From JAFGUF01 sp040883315 (GTDB lineage Bacteria; Bacillota; Clostridia; Christensenellales; UMGS416): 64,000 nucleotides of DNA. Where the stretch lies: the NCBI GenBank assembly GCA_040883315.1, contig JBFLKU010000010.1, positions 1-64,000 on the forward strand, given 5' to 3'. Shown piece by piece: positions 44,650 through 52,928 of the stretch (positions within the stretch are counted from its first letter, which is position 1; every line of letters starts with the position of its first letter). The position numbers and the translations under genes are program-made. A model generated the notes under the pieces. The model ran no database searches. It saw only the letters and a program-made list of their open reading frames with translations, and was not told where the DNA came from.

Positions 44650-45786
44650 ATGAATAGAAAAGCTATAGTATTTTTGATTGTTTTGGCCGCTTTGTCGTTT
44701 GCCGGCTGCCACAGGCATTATCAGCAGTCCGAGCCCGTCACCACAAACCCAGCCTCCACCATAGTGCCCACCAAATCGCCAGAGACGATTAAGCCCGTAT
44801 CCACGCCAAAGCCGCGGGAAGGCGTAGATGTGGAATTTGCAGCGGCATACATAGACGATGCTGTAATATCTATAGATTTGCCTTTAGGCATAGTGCAGAA
44901 TGATACTATGGACTTAGGGCGCATATACAGTGCGTCGGGCTATGCATCCGATACCCAGCAGGGCAATTTTTACACTGTGGAAGTGCTTCGCTTTTTCGCC
45001 GAGGAGGATATTCTGGCAAACATGGAGGATTTGCTGCTATACGATGAATCCATGGAGACATTTGCACTAGGCAAAGACATAGAATACAGAAATCTCGTCA
45101 GCCAAATGACCTTTGCAGACGGCACAGGGCACATTTCCAAGACCACCTACCACGACACGGAAAAATACACCGCCACATTATTGGTCGGTGAAATATACTA
45201 TAGAATTATAATACAAGCAAAAGGAAGCTATTCCTCCGATGACATGGCTCTTAAAATATTGACCAGCATTCAAATGAATGGCTCCAAAGCCTCTGCTAAG
45301 GCAAAGTCTTTCAAATCCAGCCTAGCGGGCATTACATACCACAGCAAAAAGCTAGAAGGTGCCAGCATACTCTGCCCAGCCGATTGGCTGCCTGCAGAGA
45401 GCATGCATTTTTCATTAAGCAATAGCATACTATCCATGATGACAGCAGATAAATATGCCACAGCCACAGTACGCTACTACAGCAAGGCATCGCTGCCAGA
45501 CGTGAAAACCTACGACGATTTCGTCCACTATATGCTGCTGGATCTTTTGAACCGCAGCCTGATAGAGCCCACCGAAACCGACAGGATTCAGACCTTTGTG
45601 GAGGCAGACAAACGCAGCTTCTGCATGCCCCCCACGGATAATATAATCATACGCTACTATCTGGAGTACACCGACGGCTACTACTGCATAGAGATGATGT
45701 ATAAAGGCACAGATGCCAATGTCGTAGCACAGATGCTGGATATGGGTGAGAGCTTTGTGGGCGTGGGCGAGGAGATTAGGCACTAG
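44650..45786 (+). CDS. Lipoprotein, unknown function
   Basis: A 378-residue protein with a lipobox signal (LSFAGC, Cys20), a Thr/Pro-rich linker (about 25-58), and two similar halves of about 150 residues, each starting with a strand pair then a helix (EVLRFFAEEDI... and VRYYSKASLPDVKTYDDFV...). The halves look like repeated PsbP/DUF-type folds, but I cannot name them. It is monocistronic, followed by a repeat element. Confidence 0.65.
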   Translation: MNRKAIVFLIVLAALSFAGCHRHYQQSEPVTTNPASTIVPTKSPETIKPVSTPKPREGVDVEFAAAYIDDAVISIDLPLGIVQNDTMDLGRIYSASGYASDTQQGNFYTVEVLRFFAEEDILANMEDLLLYDESMETFALGKDIEYRNLVSQMTFADGTGHISKTTYHDTEKYTATLLVGEIYYRIIIQAKGSYSSDDMALKILTSIQMNGSKASAKAKSFKSSLAGITYHSKKLEGASILCPADWLPAESMHFSLSNSILSMMTADKYATATVRYYSKASLPDVKTYDDFVHYMLLDLLNRSLIEPTETDRIQTFVEADKRSFCMPPTDNIIIRYYLEYTDGYYCIEMMYKGTDANVVAQMLDMGESFVGVGEEIRH

Positions 45787-45789
45787 TTT

Positions 45790-45842
45790 ACTAGGGCTCT
45801 GCCCTAAAACCCTCAAAGGGAATTTTTCCCTTGAACCCTAAT
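45790..45842. repeat. Dispersed double-hairpin repeat, copy 1
   Basis: Begins TAGGGCTCTGCCCTA and continues with CAAAGGGAATTTTTCCCTTG: two adjacent hairpins. The same arrangement occurs at 59010-59065 and, more degenerate, at 55934-55990. Confidence 0.6.
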
Positions 45843-45855
45843 TACAATCCAATAA

Positions 45856-45885
45856 ACAAAAAAATCTCCCCTTATGGGGAGATTT
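45856..45885 (-). terminator. Terminator of the zinc-ribbon/TPR gene
   Basis: AAATCTCCCC/GGGGAGATTT, 10 perfect pairs with a 4-nt loop, and a T-run on the minus strand. Confidence 0.85.
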
Positions 45886-45924
45886 CTGCTTATATACATT
45901 CAAAATCACTTTTAGCCTTTTCTT

Positions 45925-46737
45925 CTACAGCATCTCAAGTTCAGCCTTTGCACTGTGCAGATCATCATAGTTCATCTCTATCTGCAGATTGGTGTTTTCC
46001 AAATCCACAGGCAGTTGGTTCACTTTCACAATCCGTCTATATGAAAAGTAGGTAACGCAGCCAAGAGGCAGAATTAAGAAAAAAATGCCGATTAAAATGT
46101 CGCTGCCACGCAAAGAGAAAACGCCGATTAGAGATATTATAAACAAAACCAAAGGAATGACAAAAAACAAACTTCGCCCCAGTGCTAGATTCTCACTCCA
46201 TTTGATTTGCTTCATTATTCTTTCCTTGCTTTTATTAAGCTGCTCTATTTCATCTGTATATCTTTTTATGTTGTCTAATAGCATTTGCTTCTTTTCCAAA
46301 ACAGGCTCTTCCAGTCTCTCGGCTATTGCTTCGTATTCCTGCTTTTGGCTGCCTGATGCAAACTGCACAGCTCTTTTATAGCTGTTGTATTTCAATGGAT
46401 TCACCACTCTTTCCATCAGCTCGTCTGTGCTCCTCACCCTTGCCTGGCACAGAAATTTCCCGAAATAAGCCTTCGCATATCTAGGATTTATATCCAGCAC
46501 TTTTTCAATGTATTCGGCAGCTTTTTCAAATTTGCCGTCTGAAATAAATATATATGCACGCTCTAGAAGAGATTCAGCCGAAGCAATGCCCTGCACATTT
46601 ACAGGACCTGAAACATGAACATAATCAATATCCTTTATTATTTTTGCTCCGCAGTATTGACAAAAAAATTGCTCCGCATTGTCAAGCATTTGAAGACTCG
46701 CTCCGCATTTGGGGCATGTAGCTGCAATTATGCTCAT
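45925..46737 (-). CDS. Zinc-ribbon, TPR and two-TM membrane protein
   Basis: A 270-residue protein: an N-terminal zinc ribbon (CPKC...CQYC, about 8-30), a TPR-like helical pair (AYIFISDGKFEKAAEYIEKVLDINPRYAKAYFGKFL), a coiled-coil segment, then two transmembrane helices at about 188-230 and a short tail. This plan recurs in Firmicute proteins of unknown function that sit at the membrane. ATG at 46737 follows GAGGGATGGTAAG. It lies just outside the prophage on its downstream side. Confidence 0.7.
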   Translation of the reverse strand: MSIIAATCPKCGASLQMLDNAEQFFCQYCGAKIIKDIDYVHVSGPVNVQGIASAESLLERAYIFISDGKFEKAAEYIEKVLDINPRYAKAYFGKFLCQARVRSTDELMERVVNPLKYNSYKRAVQFASGSQKQEYEAIAERLEEPVLEKKQMLLDNIKRYTDEIEQLNKSKERIMKQIKWSENLALGRSLFFVIPLVLFIISLIGVFSLRGSDILIGIFFLILPLGCVTYFSYRRIVKVNQLPVDLENTNLQIEMNYDDLHSAKAELEML

Positions 46738-46902
46738 TCTTACCATCCCTCTATATATGAAAATATATACAAAATTACATGATATTTTAGCACAAATGTC
46801 TTGTTCGTGCAATCGATGAGCAGATGATATTTCCGTGCTTTCAGCTATGCCACATTGCAAAATACTATTGGCTTTATTTTGTTTTGCTATTCGCTCTTTC
46901 TT

Positions 46903-47787
46903 TCACCATCTAGATTTCCATCCCCTTGTGTCTATATGTATATTCCCCTTATACTCCCCTACGCCGCCGTATGGGTTCATCTCGTCCGCCACAGTATACA
47001 GGCTGTGTATGCTGGGCTTGCTTTTGCCCTCCACATCTGGGCACACCACAAATAAATCTGCCGCCCTCCTGTATATATGCTGGCTTCCTGATGCTCCGCC
47101 GTGGGCTTTGTTCCACCTTGTGCATCTGTTGCCGCCGTTTCTGTCGTCATCGTCATTCGGGTTCATGTCGTCGGTCAGCCGCAGCTCTATGTCCTCTCTG
47201 CCAAATCTCCTGCATAGCTCCGCTTCCACTCTCTCTATCATTATCATCAGCCCCACAGATGTCCTTCCAGGCTGTGCATCAGTTTGGCTTTTGCAGTATT
47301 TCCCCTTGCAGTTGCATGCAAATGGCAGTTGCCCGTTTTGCGGCGTAGTCCAGCGTGATATATCCACAGGCTGCCGGTTCAATGCTTCCCATAGGCTCTC
47401 GTCCGCAGTGCCGCTTGGCTTCATGCCCATGCCTTTTTGCATTTCCGTCACTGCCTCTTTTGTGCCCCTGCCATATTTCCCGTCCGCCTGTGCCTTGCCC
47501 AGATAATACCCCATGTGCCACTTTATAAGCAGCCTTTGCAGGTTCGCCACGTCTTCGCCGCTGTCGCCGTATTTCAGCTCTCCTGCAAATTCATACTCCA
47601 TGTTCTGCTTCTGGCTTTCATCCTCGTCATCTGCTGCTTCGTCTGTCTTTTTTGCGTCCGCTATTGCCATGTTCACAGCGGATAATGTATCCTCGCCGAA
47701 TTTTCCGTCCGTTCCCCATCTGCCCACGCTGTATCCTGCCTGCAGCAGGTTTTTCTGTGCCTGCTCCACGTATCTATTGTATCTCAT
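46903..47787 (-). CDS. Endolysin: two peptidoglycan-binding domains plus M15-type peptidase
   Basis: A 294-residue lysis enzyme. Two peptidoglycan-binding domains come first: about 1-40 (QKNLLQAGYSVGRWGTDGKF) and about 70-130 (YGDSGEDVANLQRLL, then DGKYGRGTKEAVTEMQ). The C-terminal part has the M15/D,D-carboxypeptidase zinc pattern GSQHIYRRAADL (His and Asp) and HIDTRG near the end (His). It is adjacent to the holin gene, forming the lysis cassette, and is the last phage gene. Confidence 0.88.
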   Translation of the reverse strand: MRYNRYVEQAQKNLLQAGYSVGRWGTDGKFGEDTLSAVNMAIADAKKTDEAADDEDESQKQNMEYEFAGELKYGDSGEDVANLQRLLIKWHMGYYLGKAQADGKYGRGTKEAVTEMQKGMGMKPSGTADESLWEALNRQPVDISRWTTPQNGQLPFACNCKGKYCKSQTDAQPGRTSVGLMIMIERVEAELCRRFGREDIELRLTDDMNPNDDDDRNGGNRCTRWNKAHGGASGSQHIYRRAADLFVVCPDVEGKSKPSIHSLYTVADEMNPYGGVGEYKGNIHIDTRGWKSRW

Positions 47788-48165
47788 CTATCTCAATGCT
47801 TCCTGATTATTTGGGTTGTTATACACGCTAAATCCAAATATCGCCACTACAATAGTGTCCAGTATCTTCAATGCCATGTCAGCGTCTGCTGTGTTCATAT
47901 TGTGGTACATCACATAGCTGATTAATGCAAATACAGCCCCTACTGCCACCGGGCTTTTTGCCTTGCTCATTATGCTCTCTTTTGTAATGGGCTGCGGCTC
48001 ATCTCCTGTGTCTGTCAGTATTCCCAGTGCCACCAGCACCCCTGCTACCATGTTCACTATGGTCATGGTGTCCTCTGGTATGTCGATTTTCGTCCATGTG
48101 TTCAATGCAAAAAGCAACAGAGATACTGCTGCCAATGCTAGTGTTGTGTTTCTTATTTTCTTCAT
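47788..48165 (-). CDS. Holin
   Basis: A 125-residue membrane protein with two to three hydrophobic segments (about 5-22, 36-50 and 72-90) and a charged tail, resembling phi-LC3-type holins (VAGVLVALGILTDTGDE...). It would permeabilise the membrane for the endolysin, whose start codon follows its stop directly. Confidence 0.8.
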   Translation of the reverse strand: MKKIRNTTLALAAVSLLLFALNTWTKIDIPEDTMTIVNMVAGVLVALGILTDTGDEPQPITKESIMSKAKSPVAVGAVFALISYVMYHNMNTADADMALKILDTIVVAIFGFSVYNNPNNQEALR

Positions 48166-48191
48166 ATGTTTGCCTTTCTATTTATTATAAT

Positions 48192-48217
48192 AAAAAAGCA
48201 CACCTTTCGATGTGCTT
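48192..48217 (-). terminator. Terminator of the prophage-embedded lipoprotein gene
   Basis: AAGCACA/TGTGCTT stem, 7-nt loop, then TTTTTTAT on the minus strand. It lies between the lipoprotein and the holin gene, so the lipoprotein is its own transcription unit. Confidence 0.8.
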
Positions 48218-48239
48218 AAATCATAATATTTTTTCTGCT

Positions 48240-49175
48240 CTAGTTTTCAATGCCTCCCAATATCTCATACAGCTCAGGGCAGCTATACCAAAAATACCCC
48301 TCCATAATGATAGTTGCTTCGCTCATTTCTTCCTCACCTATGGGGAATTTTATCTTGCCGTATACATCCCCTCCAGCAGTATGGAATACAATATCCGAGC
48401 TCTCTCTGGATGGGTATGTCATAGTGGGTACTGCAAATTGCTTCAATGCACTCACTATTTCACTGATGATTTCAGCGTCTTCTATTTCAATCTTTGTTAT
48501 TTTTCTGTTTTCTTCAAAGTCTTTCAGGTCTTCATTCTTCACATAATATATGGTTATGGATTCCGTATTTGCCATCTTGTCAAATGAAAATCTGCTCATT
48601 TCCTCATTTGCCAATGCCAATATATACTCGTATAAATTCTCGTCCAGCACCTTGGCTATGTATTGCCATTGACCGTCGTAGAAAACACTCATATACACAT
48701 GCGTTTCGCCCAGATTCAGTGCAAATTCGCTTGAATTATCGTACTTGAAGTCCACATGAAAATCCGTGTTCACAGGTTCAGCTTCATCCAATACCTCATA
48801 CTCTGTATTCAGCAGAGTATTGGTTATGTAGTCTATATTTTCCTGCGTCATCTCCCCCGTGAAGTATCCGCTGCTATCTATTTCGTAGTTGTCCGCTATG
48901 TCGGCTGCCCTGTAATTCAGCGTCTGAAAATAGGACCAATACACATTGGTCTCCACCAGCTGGCGTTCCTTTGCCTCCAGCAGTATATCTCTTATAGACT
49001 TATCTGTGGCCTCTGTGGCTTCGCTCCCATCTGGCTCATAGCTTGTCTCCTCCGGCTCTTGTGTGCTTTGAGGGGTGTCTGCCTCTTTCTGGCTGCAGGC
49101 TGCCAAAGCTGCAGCTAAAGCCATCAGTATCACCGCAATAGTATATAGGTATTTTTTATTAATATGTTTTTTCAT
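48240..49175 (-). CDS. Lipoprotein inserted in the prophage lysis region
   Basis: A 311-residue lipoprotein with a lipobox (LAAC after an Ala-rich signal), a Glu/Thr-rich linker and a globular extracellular domain of about 250 residues. It interrupts XhlA-holin-endolysin, normally contiguous, and has its own -10 box (TATAAT about 45 bp upstream) and terminator. Two ATG codons lie at 49181 and 49175; the second has proper spacing from AGGGGA. A phage-encoded lipoprotein can block superinfection or alter the host surface, but this is inference. Confidence 0.7.
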   Translation of the reverse strand: MKKHINKKYLYTIAVILMALAAALAACSQKEADTPQSTQEPEETSYEPDGSEATEATDKSIRDILLEAKERQLVETNVYWSYFQTLNYRAADIADNYEIDSSGYFTGEMTQENIDYITNTLLNTEYEVLDEAEPVNTDFHVDFKYDNSSEFALNLGETHVYMSVFYDGQWQYIAKVLDENLYEYILALANEEMSRFSFDKMANTESITIYYVKNEDLKDFEENRKITKIEIEDAEIISEIVSALKQFAVPTMTYPSRESSDIVFHTAGGDVYGKIKFPIGEEEMSEATIIMEGYFWYSCPELYEILGGIEN

Positions 49176-49265
49176 TTTCATTCCCCTATTCTTTTTATAT
49201 CGGTAATCATCTAAACATATTATATACTATTTTTACATTTATTCCTATACGCCGCATGGTAATTG

Positions 49266-49514
49266 CTAGTTTATTTTCAGCCACGTCACGGCCGCTGCCG
49301 CACCGGCACTTATCAGGGCAATTATCAATGCATCCCAGCTTTGTGTTGGGCGCTTTTCCACTGTGTCTATTCGCTTTTCGTTTTCTTCTGTGCGTCTTGC
49401 TATGTTCTCTTGGTTCACTATCAGCTTGCCTATGTCCACCTTTATGTAGGTTATTGCATCGTATATTTTGTCCAGCTTGCTAACTGCTGCATCTCTTTGG
49501 TTTTCCAATTGCAT
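49266..49514 (-). CDS. XhlA/BhlA-like holin-associated protein
   Basis: An 82-residue protein: a long amphipathic coiled coil (about 1-55, NQRDAAVSKLDKIYDAIT...) followed by one C-terminal transmembrane helix (ALIIALISAGAAAAVTW). This is the build of XhlA proteins, which partner holins in Gram-positive phages. It lies between the tail genes and the lysis cassette. Confidence 0.8.
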   Translation of the reverse strand: MQLENQRDAAVSKLDKIYDAITYIKVDIGKLIVNQENIARRTEENEKRIDTVEKRPTQSWDALIIALISAGAAAAVTWLKIN

Positions 49515-49539
49515 CTTATCCTTTTCACTGCATTCTCTG

Positions 49540-51111
49540 CTATTTTTTATATACCATTATCTTTGTGCCGGCTGCAAAGCTCCCTGTGTCTATCACCAGC
49601 TTAATAGATGTTATGTTGCTTTGCTGCACAGTGTAGTATTGCTCGAATGCTGTCAATATCAGTAGTGTGCCATTGTCGTATTTTCCGCTTGAGGAGCAGG
49701 AAGGATATCCATTGGGCAGGGTAATTATATGCTTGTTGTAGCTTGTCAGCCCGCCCACTACTCCTGCCTTTGCACTGGACACAGAGTATGAATGAGGGCT
49801 TCCGCTGTAGTCATAGTTGTATACCGTCTTGTAGCTGGTTCCGTTGGCTGCCCCATTGTATTCTATGTTGTAGCTGGATCCTGCCGTTCCCCTACCTATA
49901 ACATATATTTCATATATCCCGCCGTCTGCATTTATGTCCAGCCCACTGATATCATACTCTGTGCTGTCAGCTTCCAGTTCCACTTCATGCACCAGCTTCT
50001 GCCCGCTTTTCGCTTCTGCTGCTGCCAGTGCATCATAGTCCATGTGCCTCGCCGCTATGTCATATGCCAATGTGTCATCTATGTCAAAATTCAGCACTAT
50101 CTCGCATTGAGCATACCCCATCTTTTCATATGTATATCTCAGCTTCACTACCTGTGCATTATATAGCTCCCCGTTTGCATCAGCACTAATGTAGTCTCCC
50201 AGATCAAAATCACTGCCTATTTGGTATGCTCCGGCGTTGTTCATCTTCACTGCCACGCCTCGTGTTTTTGCTATCTGCGATAGCTTCTGCATGCCCCGTG
50301 TTGTCAGCTCGCTGTTGGTCTCTATGTCCCTTGCGTCTGTAAAAACCTCTCGCCTTTCATATCCCGATAGCTCCGTGCCCACTTCCAGTATCTCGCGCTC
50401 TGCTCCTTCTCCCAGTCCCGCTGTCACAGATAGGTTTTTGTAGCTCAGTCTGTCGTCCGTGTCCAGCAGCTCCAGTGCAGTCTTTGTATCCAGAGACATC
50501 ACTATGCCCCCAGCTTCGTCCTCTGCCGCCGTCAGGTCTCTGCCCTGTGCCACATCAAATATTATCTCTGCACTTTCAAAATCAATAGTACAGCAGAGTC
50601 CCATCTCTTGGCTTGCCAGCAGAGAGTATATCTCCGAGGATAGATCCTTGTATCTTGCCGAGTAGTCTATTCTGCCGCCTCGCTGCATGTCCGCTGCCGT
50701 GACCAGGTTGGGTATCTGCCTCTTCTGTGCAGCCAGATACCCAGCATTTTTGTTTATCAGGCTCTTCACCACAGTCTCTAGGTATTCATCCCCATAGCTG
50801 TCGTTCACCAGATTGCTGTCCGGGTATATCAGCCTGTTCAGCCTGTCCTTCAGCTCCACACCCTGTGCCGTCACATACTCTGCCGACTTATCGCTTTTTC
50901 TGTCCACAGTCACCTTGTCTATATATCCTATTCTCTTTTCATCTATATAGACAATTTTGTCGATTTTTATGTATTTTGCGTTAGCATTGTTTGCATTTAT
51001 TTTCATGGAAAAGCTGCCTTTTCCGTTAAATGCCCTTTCAAATACCACGCTTTCAAATCCAGTGACTATTCCGAATAAACTTAAGTCATTGTTTAGTATT
51101 TGTATATTCAT
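49540..51111 (-). CDS. Siphovirus Gp37-like tail protein
   Basis: A 523-residue protein resembling the ReqiPepy6 Gp37-like/ tail-associated family. N-terminus: IQILNNDLSLFGIVTGFESVVFERAF, then GKGSFSMKINANN and IGYIDKVTVDRKSDKS, characteristic of the hub fold. The last 150 residues are a different Gly/Ser/Tyr-rich beta domain that may bind the cell surface. It probably forms the tail tip. Confidence 0.85.
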   Translation of the reverse strand: MNIQILNNDLSLFGIVTGFESVVFERAFNGKGSFSMKINANNANAKYIKIDKIVYIDEKRIGYIDKVTVDRKSDKSAEYVTAQGVELKDRLNRLIYPDSNLVNDSYGDEYLETVVKSLINKNAGYLAAQKRQIPNLVTAADMQRGGRIDYSARYKDLSSEIYSLLASQEMGLCCTIDFESAEIIFDVAQGRDLTAAEDEAGGIVMSLDTKTALELLDTDDRLSYKNLSVTAGLGEGAEREILEVGTELSGYERREVFTDARDIETNSELTTRGMQKLSQIAKTRGVAVKMNNAGAYQIGSDFDLGDYISADANGELYNAQVVKLRYTYEKMGYAQCEIVLNFDIDDTLAYDIAARHMDYDALAAAEAKSGQKLVHEVELEADSTEYDISGLDINADGGIYEIYVIGRGTAGSSYNIEYNGAANGTSYKTVYNYDYSGSPHSYSVSSAKAGVVGGLTSYNKHIITLPNGYPSCSSSGKYDNGTLLILTAFEQYYTVQQSNITSIKLVIDTGSFAAGTKIMVYKK

Positions 51112-51114
51112 CTG

Positions 51115-51654
51115 CTATCCTTTTTGCCACCACGATGTGCATTTGCCGGAAAAATTCGAAAATTCCGCAGATGCACCTGATATTCTCGTCATAACATATC
51201 TAAATTCTCTGGTCAGTATTTCCCACCATATATCATAGCTTATTGATATCGTACTGTATGCATTACCCACATATTTGTCAGCAGTTGCTACTGTCACCCA
51301 GTAGCCGCTTGCGTTTTTATATTGCGCTTCCAGCTTAATGTGCGATGTCTCTCCGGCATCCACAGATTGTATCAGGGCAGATGTCTCCACATGCACCGGC
51401 TTTATTTCGTATCCTAATGCACTCGGTGTCAATGTCGCCACAGTGCTGCAGTACCCGCCGCCGGATGCAGAGTTCAATATCGTTCCCGTTTTATATACCC
51501 AGTTTGCATAGAATTCCTTGTCCATGCTCCCTTCATCTTGGGTCACATATCCATATTGTATCTGCTTATCGATTGCTCCCTGTTCATCTGCCACATGCAG
51601 TGAATTCACGCCTTTGTCTATAGCTCCTTGTGCGCTTGCAATATCTATCGGCAT
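51115..51654 (-). CDS. Tail fibre-associated protein with three N-terminal repeats
   Basis: A 179-residue protein. Its first 45 residues hold three degenerate units ending in IDK or MDK (AQGAIDKGVNSLHVADEQG, AIDKQIQYGYVTQDEG, SMDKEFY), then a beta-rich domain. It overlaps the upstream fibre gene by one base and precedes the Gp37-like gene by 3 bp. No enzymatic motif. Confidence 0.65.
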   Translation of the reverse strand: MPIDIASAQGAIDKGVNSLHVADEQGAIDKQIQYGYVTQDEGSMDKEFYANWVYKTGTILNSASGGGYCSTVATLTPSALGYEIKPVHVETSALIQSVDAGETSHIKLEAQYKNASGYWVTVATADKYVGNAYSTISISYDIWWEILTREFRYVMTRISGASAEFSNFSGKCTSWWQKG

Positions 51655-52364
51655 TATGCATCACGCTCCAGATACATTGTGTTCACAGGATATGTTCCAG
51701 CTGGTGCAGCTGCGTCCGTTCCCACAGTCACAGTGGCTATCTGCACGGCTGTACAGCCCTCTATTTTCAGCATCAGCTTGCCTTCGGATATGTAAATGTA
51801 GTCGTTCTCAGAGCCTAGATATATCTTGCCGCCTTGGCTTATAGTCACATTCGGTGCTGTGATGTCCTCCGCAAAATCCTTGGTGTTGCATCTGGCACCT
51901 TGTATTTTTCTGTCGTCCTCTATGGATGTAATAGTTCCGCCTTCCACGTTCACTATTGCCAGCGGCTCTTCCCACTTTGTGGCTGTGTCTATCAGGCTGT
52001 TGGCTTGTGGTGCACTTGCAGCCTCCACTCCCTTGGATACCTTCGCCAGTACAGTTCCGTTGTTCGCATCGAATTCCACCACTATTCTGTCTTTTCGCAT
52101 ATATCCTGCTGTGGCAGCGTCTATTTCCAATGTTTTTGGGCTGCTGCCGTCTGCGTCTTCGCTCTGTATATAGTACCTGCCCTTGGATGTCATTCCGCCG
52201 CTGTCCAGCACCGCCTCCAGTCCGTTTCCCTGTGTCACTTCCAGCTGATTTCTGTATCCGTAGGCTATGCCCACGCTCACTAAATCATAAAACTGTGCAT
52301 ATTCCGTGCTTGTATATTCAGGTATATTATCCGTAGCGTCAAAAAACCCTGCATATTCTGCCAT
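51654..52364 (-). CDS. Tail fibre/baseplate-like protein
   Basis: A 236-residue protein with an N-terminal attachment-like domain (EYAGFFDATDNIPEYTSTEYAQFYDLV, continuing to about 130) and a C-terminal pyocin/receptor-binding-like beta region. A family of Firmicute prophage proteins starts this way. The 5' end of the gene is duplicated 236 bp upstream (52564-52623). TTAGGAGG-type site precedes the ATG. Confidence 0.7.
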   Translation of the reverse strand: MAEYAGFFDATDNIPEYTSTEYAQFYDLVSVGIAYGYRNQLEVTQGNGLEAVLDSGGMTSKGRYYIQSEDADGSSPKTLEIDAATAGYMRKDRIVVEFDANNGTVLAKVSKGVEAASAPQANSLIDTATKWEEPLAIVNVEGGTITSIEDDRKIQGARCNTKDFAEDITAPNVTISQGGKIYLGSENDYIYISEGKLMLKIEGCTAVQIATVTVGTDAAAPAGTYPVNTMYLERDA

Positions 52365-52386
52365 TATGTTTTCCTCCTATTAGTTT
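52328..52386. repeat. 59-bp repeat: 5' end of the fibre gene, copy 1
   Basis: Contains the ribosome site and first 12 codons of the fibre gene at 51654-52364. Repeated almost exactly (one added C) at 52564-52623. Confidence 0.9.
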
Positions 52387-52546
52387 GTTTTTTGTCTATA
52401 GTTTGTTACGGATAATATACACCGTAAATAAACTAAGCTGTGTAATCTGTGGCGGCATATTGCGAAAATCATTTTCTTTTAAAATTAATTTGCCTATCTT
52501 ATTAACATAATAAAGAAAATAATGAAAGCAATATGTGCCAAGCACA

Positions 52547-52600
52547 TCACCTATCTTTTCTCCTATCCGTAGCGTCAAAAAACCCTGCATATTCTGCCAT
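52547..52600 (-). pseudogene. 17-codon remnant of the fibre gene
   Basis: The second copy of the fibre gene 5' end still has a ribosome site and ATG, and encodes MAEYAGFFDATDRRKDR before a TGA stop; the first 12 residues match the intact gene. It is a remnant left by duplication or by replacement of the fibre gene. Confidence 0.75.
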
Positions 52601-52640
52601 TATGTTTTCCCTCCTATTAGTTTAGTTTTCGTATTAAAAT

Positions 52641-52738
52641 TAAAGGGAAAACATGCTGTTGCATATCTTCCCTGTGTCATGTGTTGGCTACACTTTTTGG
52701 CAGTTATGCCTCTGGCATATCGAGAAAAAAGTGTGCCT
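52641..52738. repeat. 98-bp structured repeat, copy 1
   Basis: About 93% identical by eye to 52807-52904. Each copy can form AGGGAA/TTCCCT enclosing ATGC/GCAT, then ACACTTTTT/AAAAAGTGT enclosing TATGCC-TCT-GGCATA. Differences fall mostly in loops (TGTT versus CGCT). Confidence 0.85.
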
Positions 52739-52806
52739 TTCTCTGTCGCTTTTTATTTTTTTACTTAAGGTATCCTACAGTCTCTCTTTTGTTTTTAGTA
52801 CAAATT

Positions 52807-52904
52807 TAAAGGGAAAACATGCCGCTGCATATCTTCCCTGTATCATGTGTTGGCTACACTTTTTGGCAGTTATGCCTCTGGCATATCGAGAAAGAAGTGT
52901 GCCT
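52807..52904. repeat. 98-bp structured repeat, copy 2
   Basis: Second copy, ending 25 bp downstream (in transcription sense) of the distal tail gene's stop. The inner hairpins are perfect; the outer ACACTTTTT arm has one mismatch. Confidence 0.85.
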
Positions 52905-52928
52905 CGCTCTATTCCGTTCTTGTATCGC

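Larger units (their letters stand above)
52365..52928. other. 564-bp non-coding region between fibre and distal tail genes
   Basis: It holds a duplicate of the fibre gene 5' end (52564-52623) and twin 98-bp structured repeats (52641-52738 and 52807-52904). The stretch 52387-52563 is AT-rich with nothing I can support. Confidence 0.7.

Noticed and set aside
52396..52590. 64-codon minus-strand open frame in the fibre gene gap
   Set aside because: It begins inside the duplicated fibre segment in a different frame, lacks a ribosome site and has no similarity; the true remnant is the 17-codon frame at 52547-52600.
52387..52928. Insertion sequence or transposon between fibre and distal tail genes
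   Set aside because: No transposase frame, no terminal inverted repeats and no target duplication; the direct repeats are short and non-coding.
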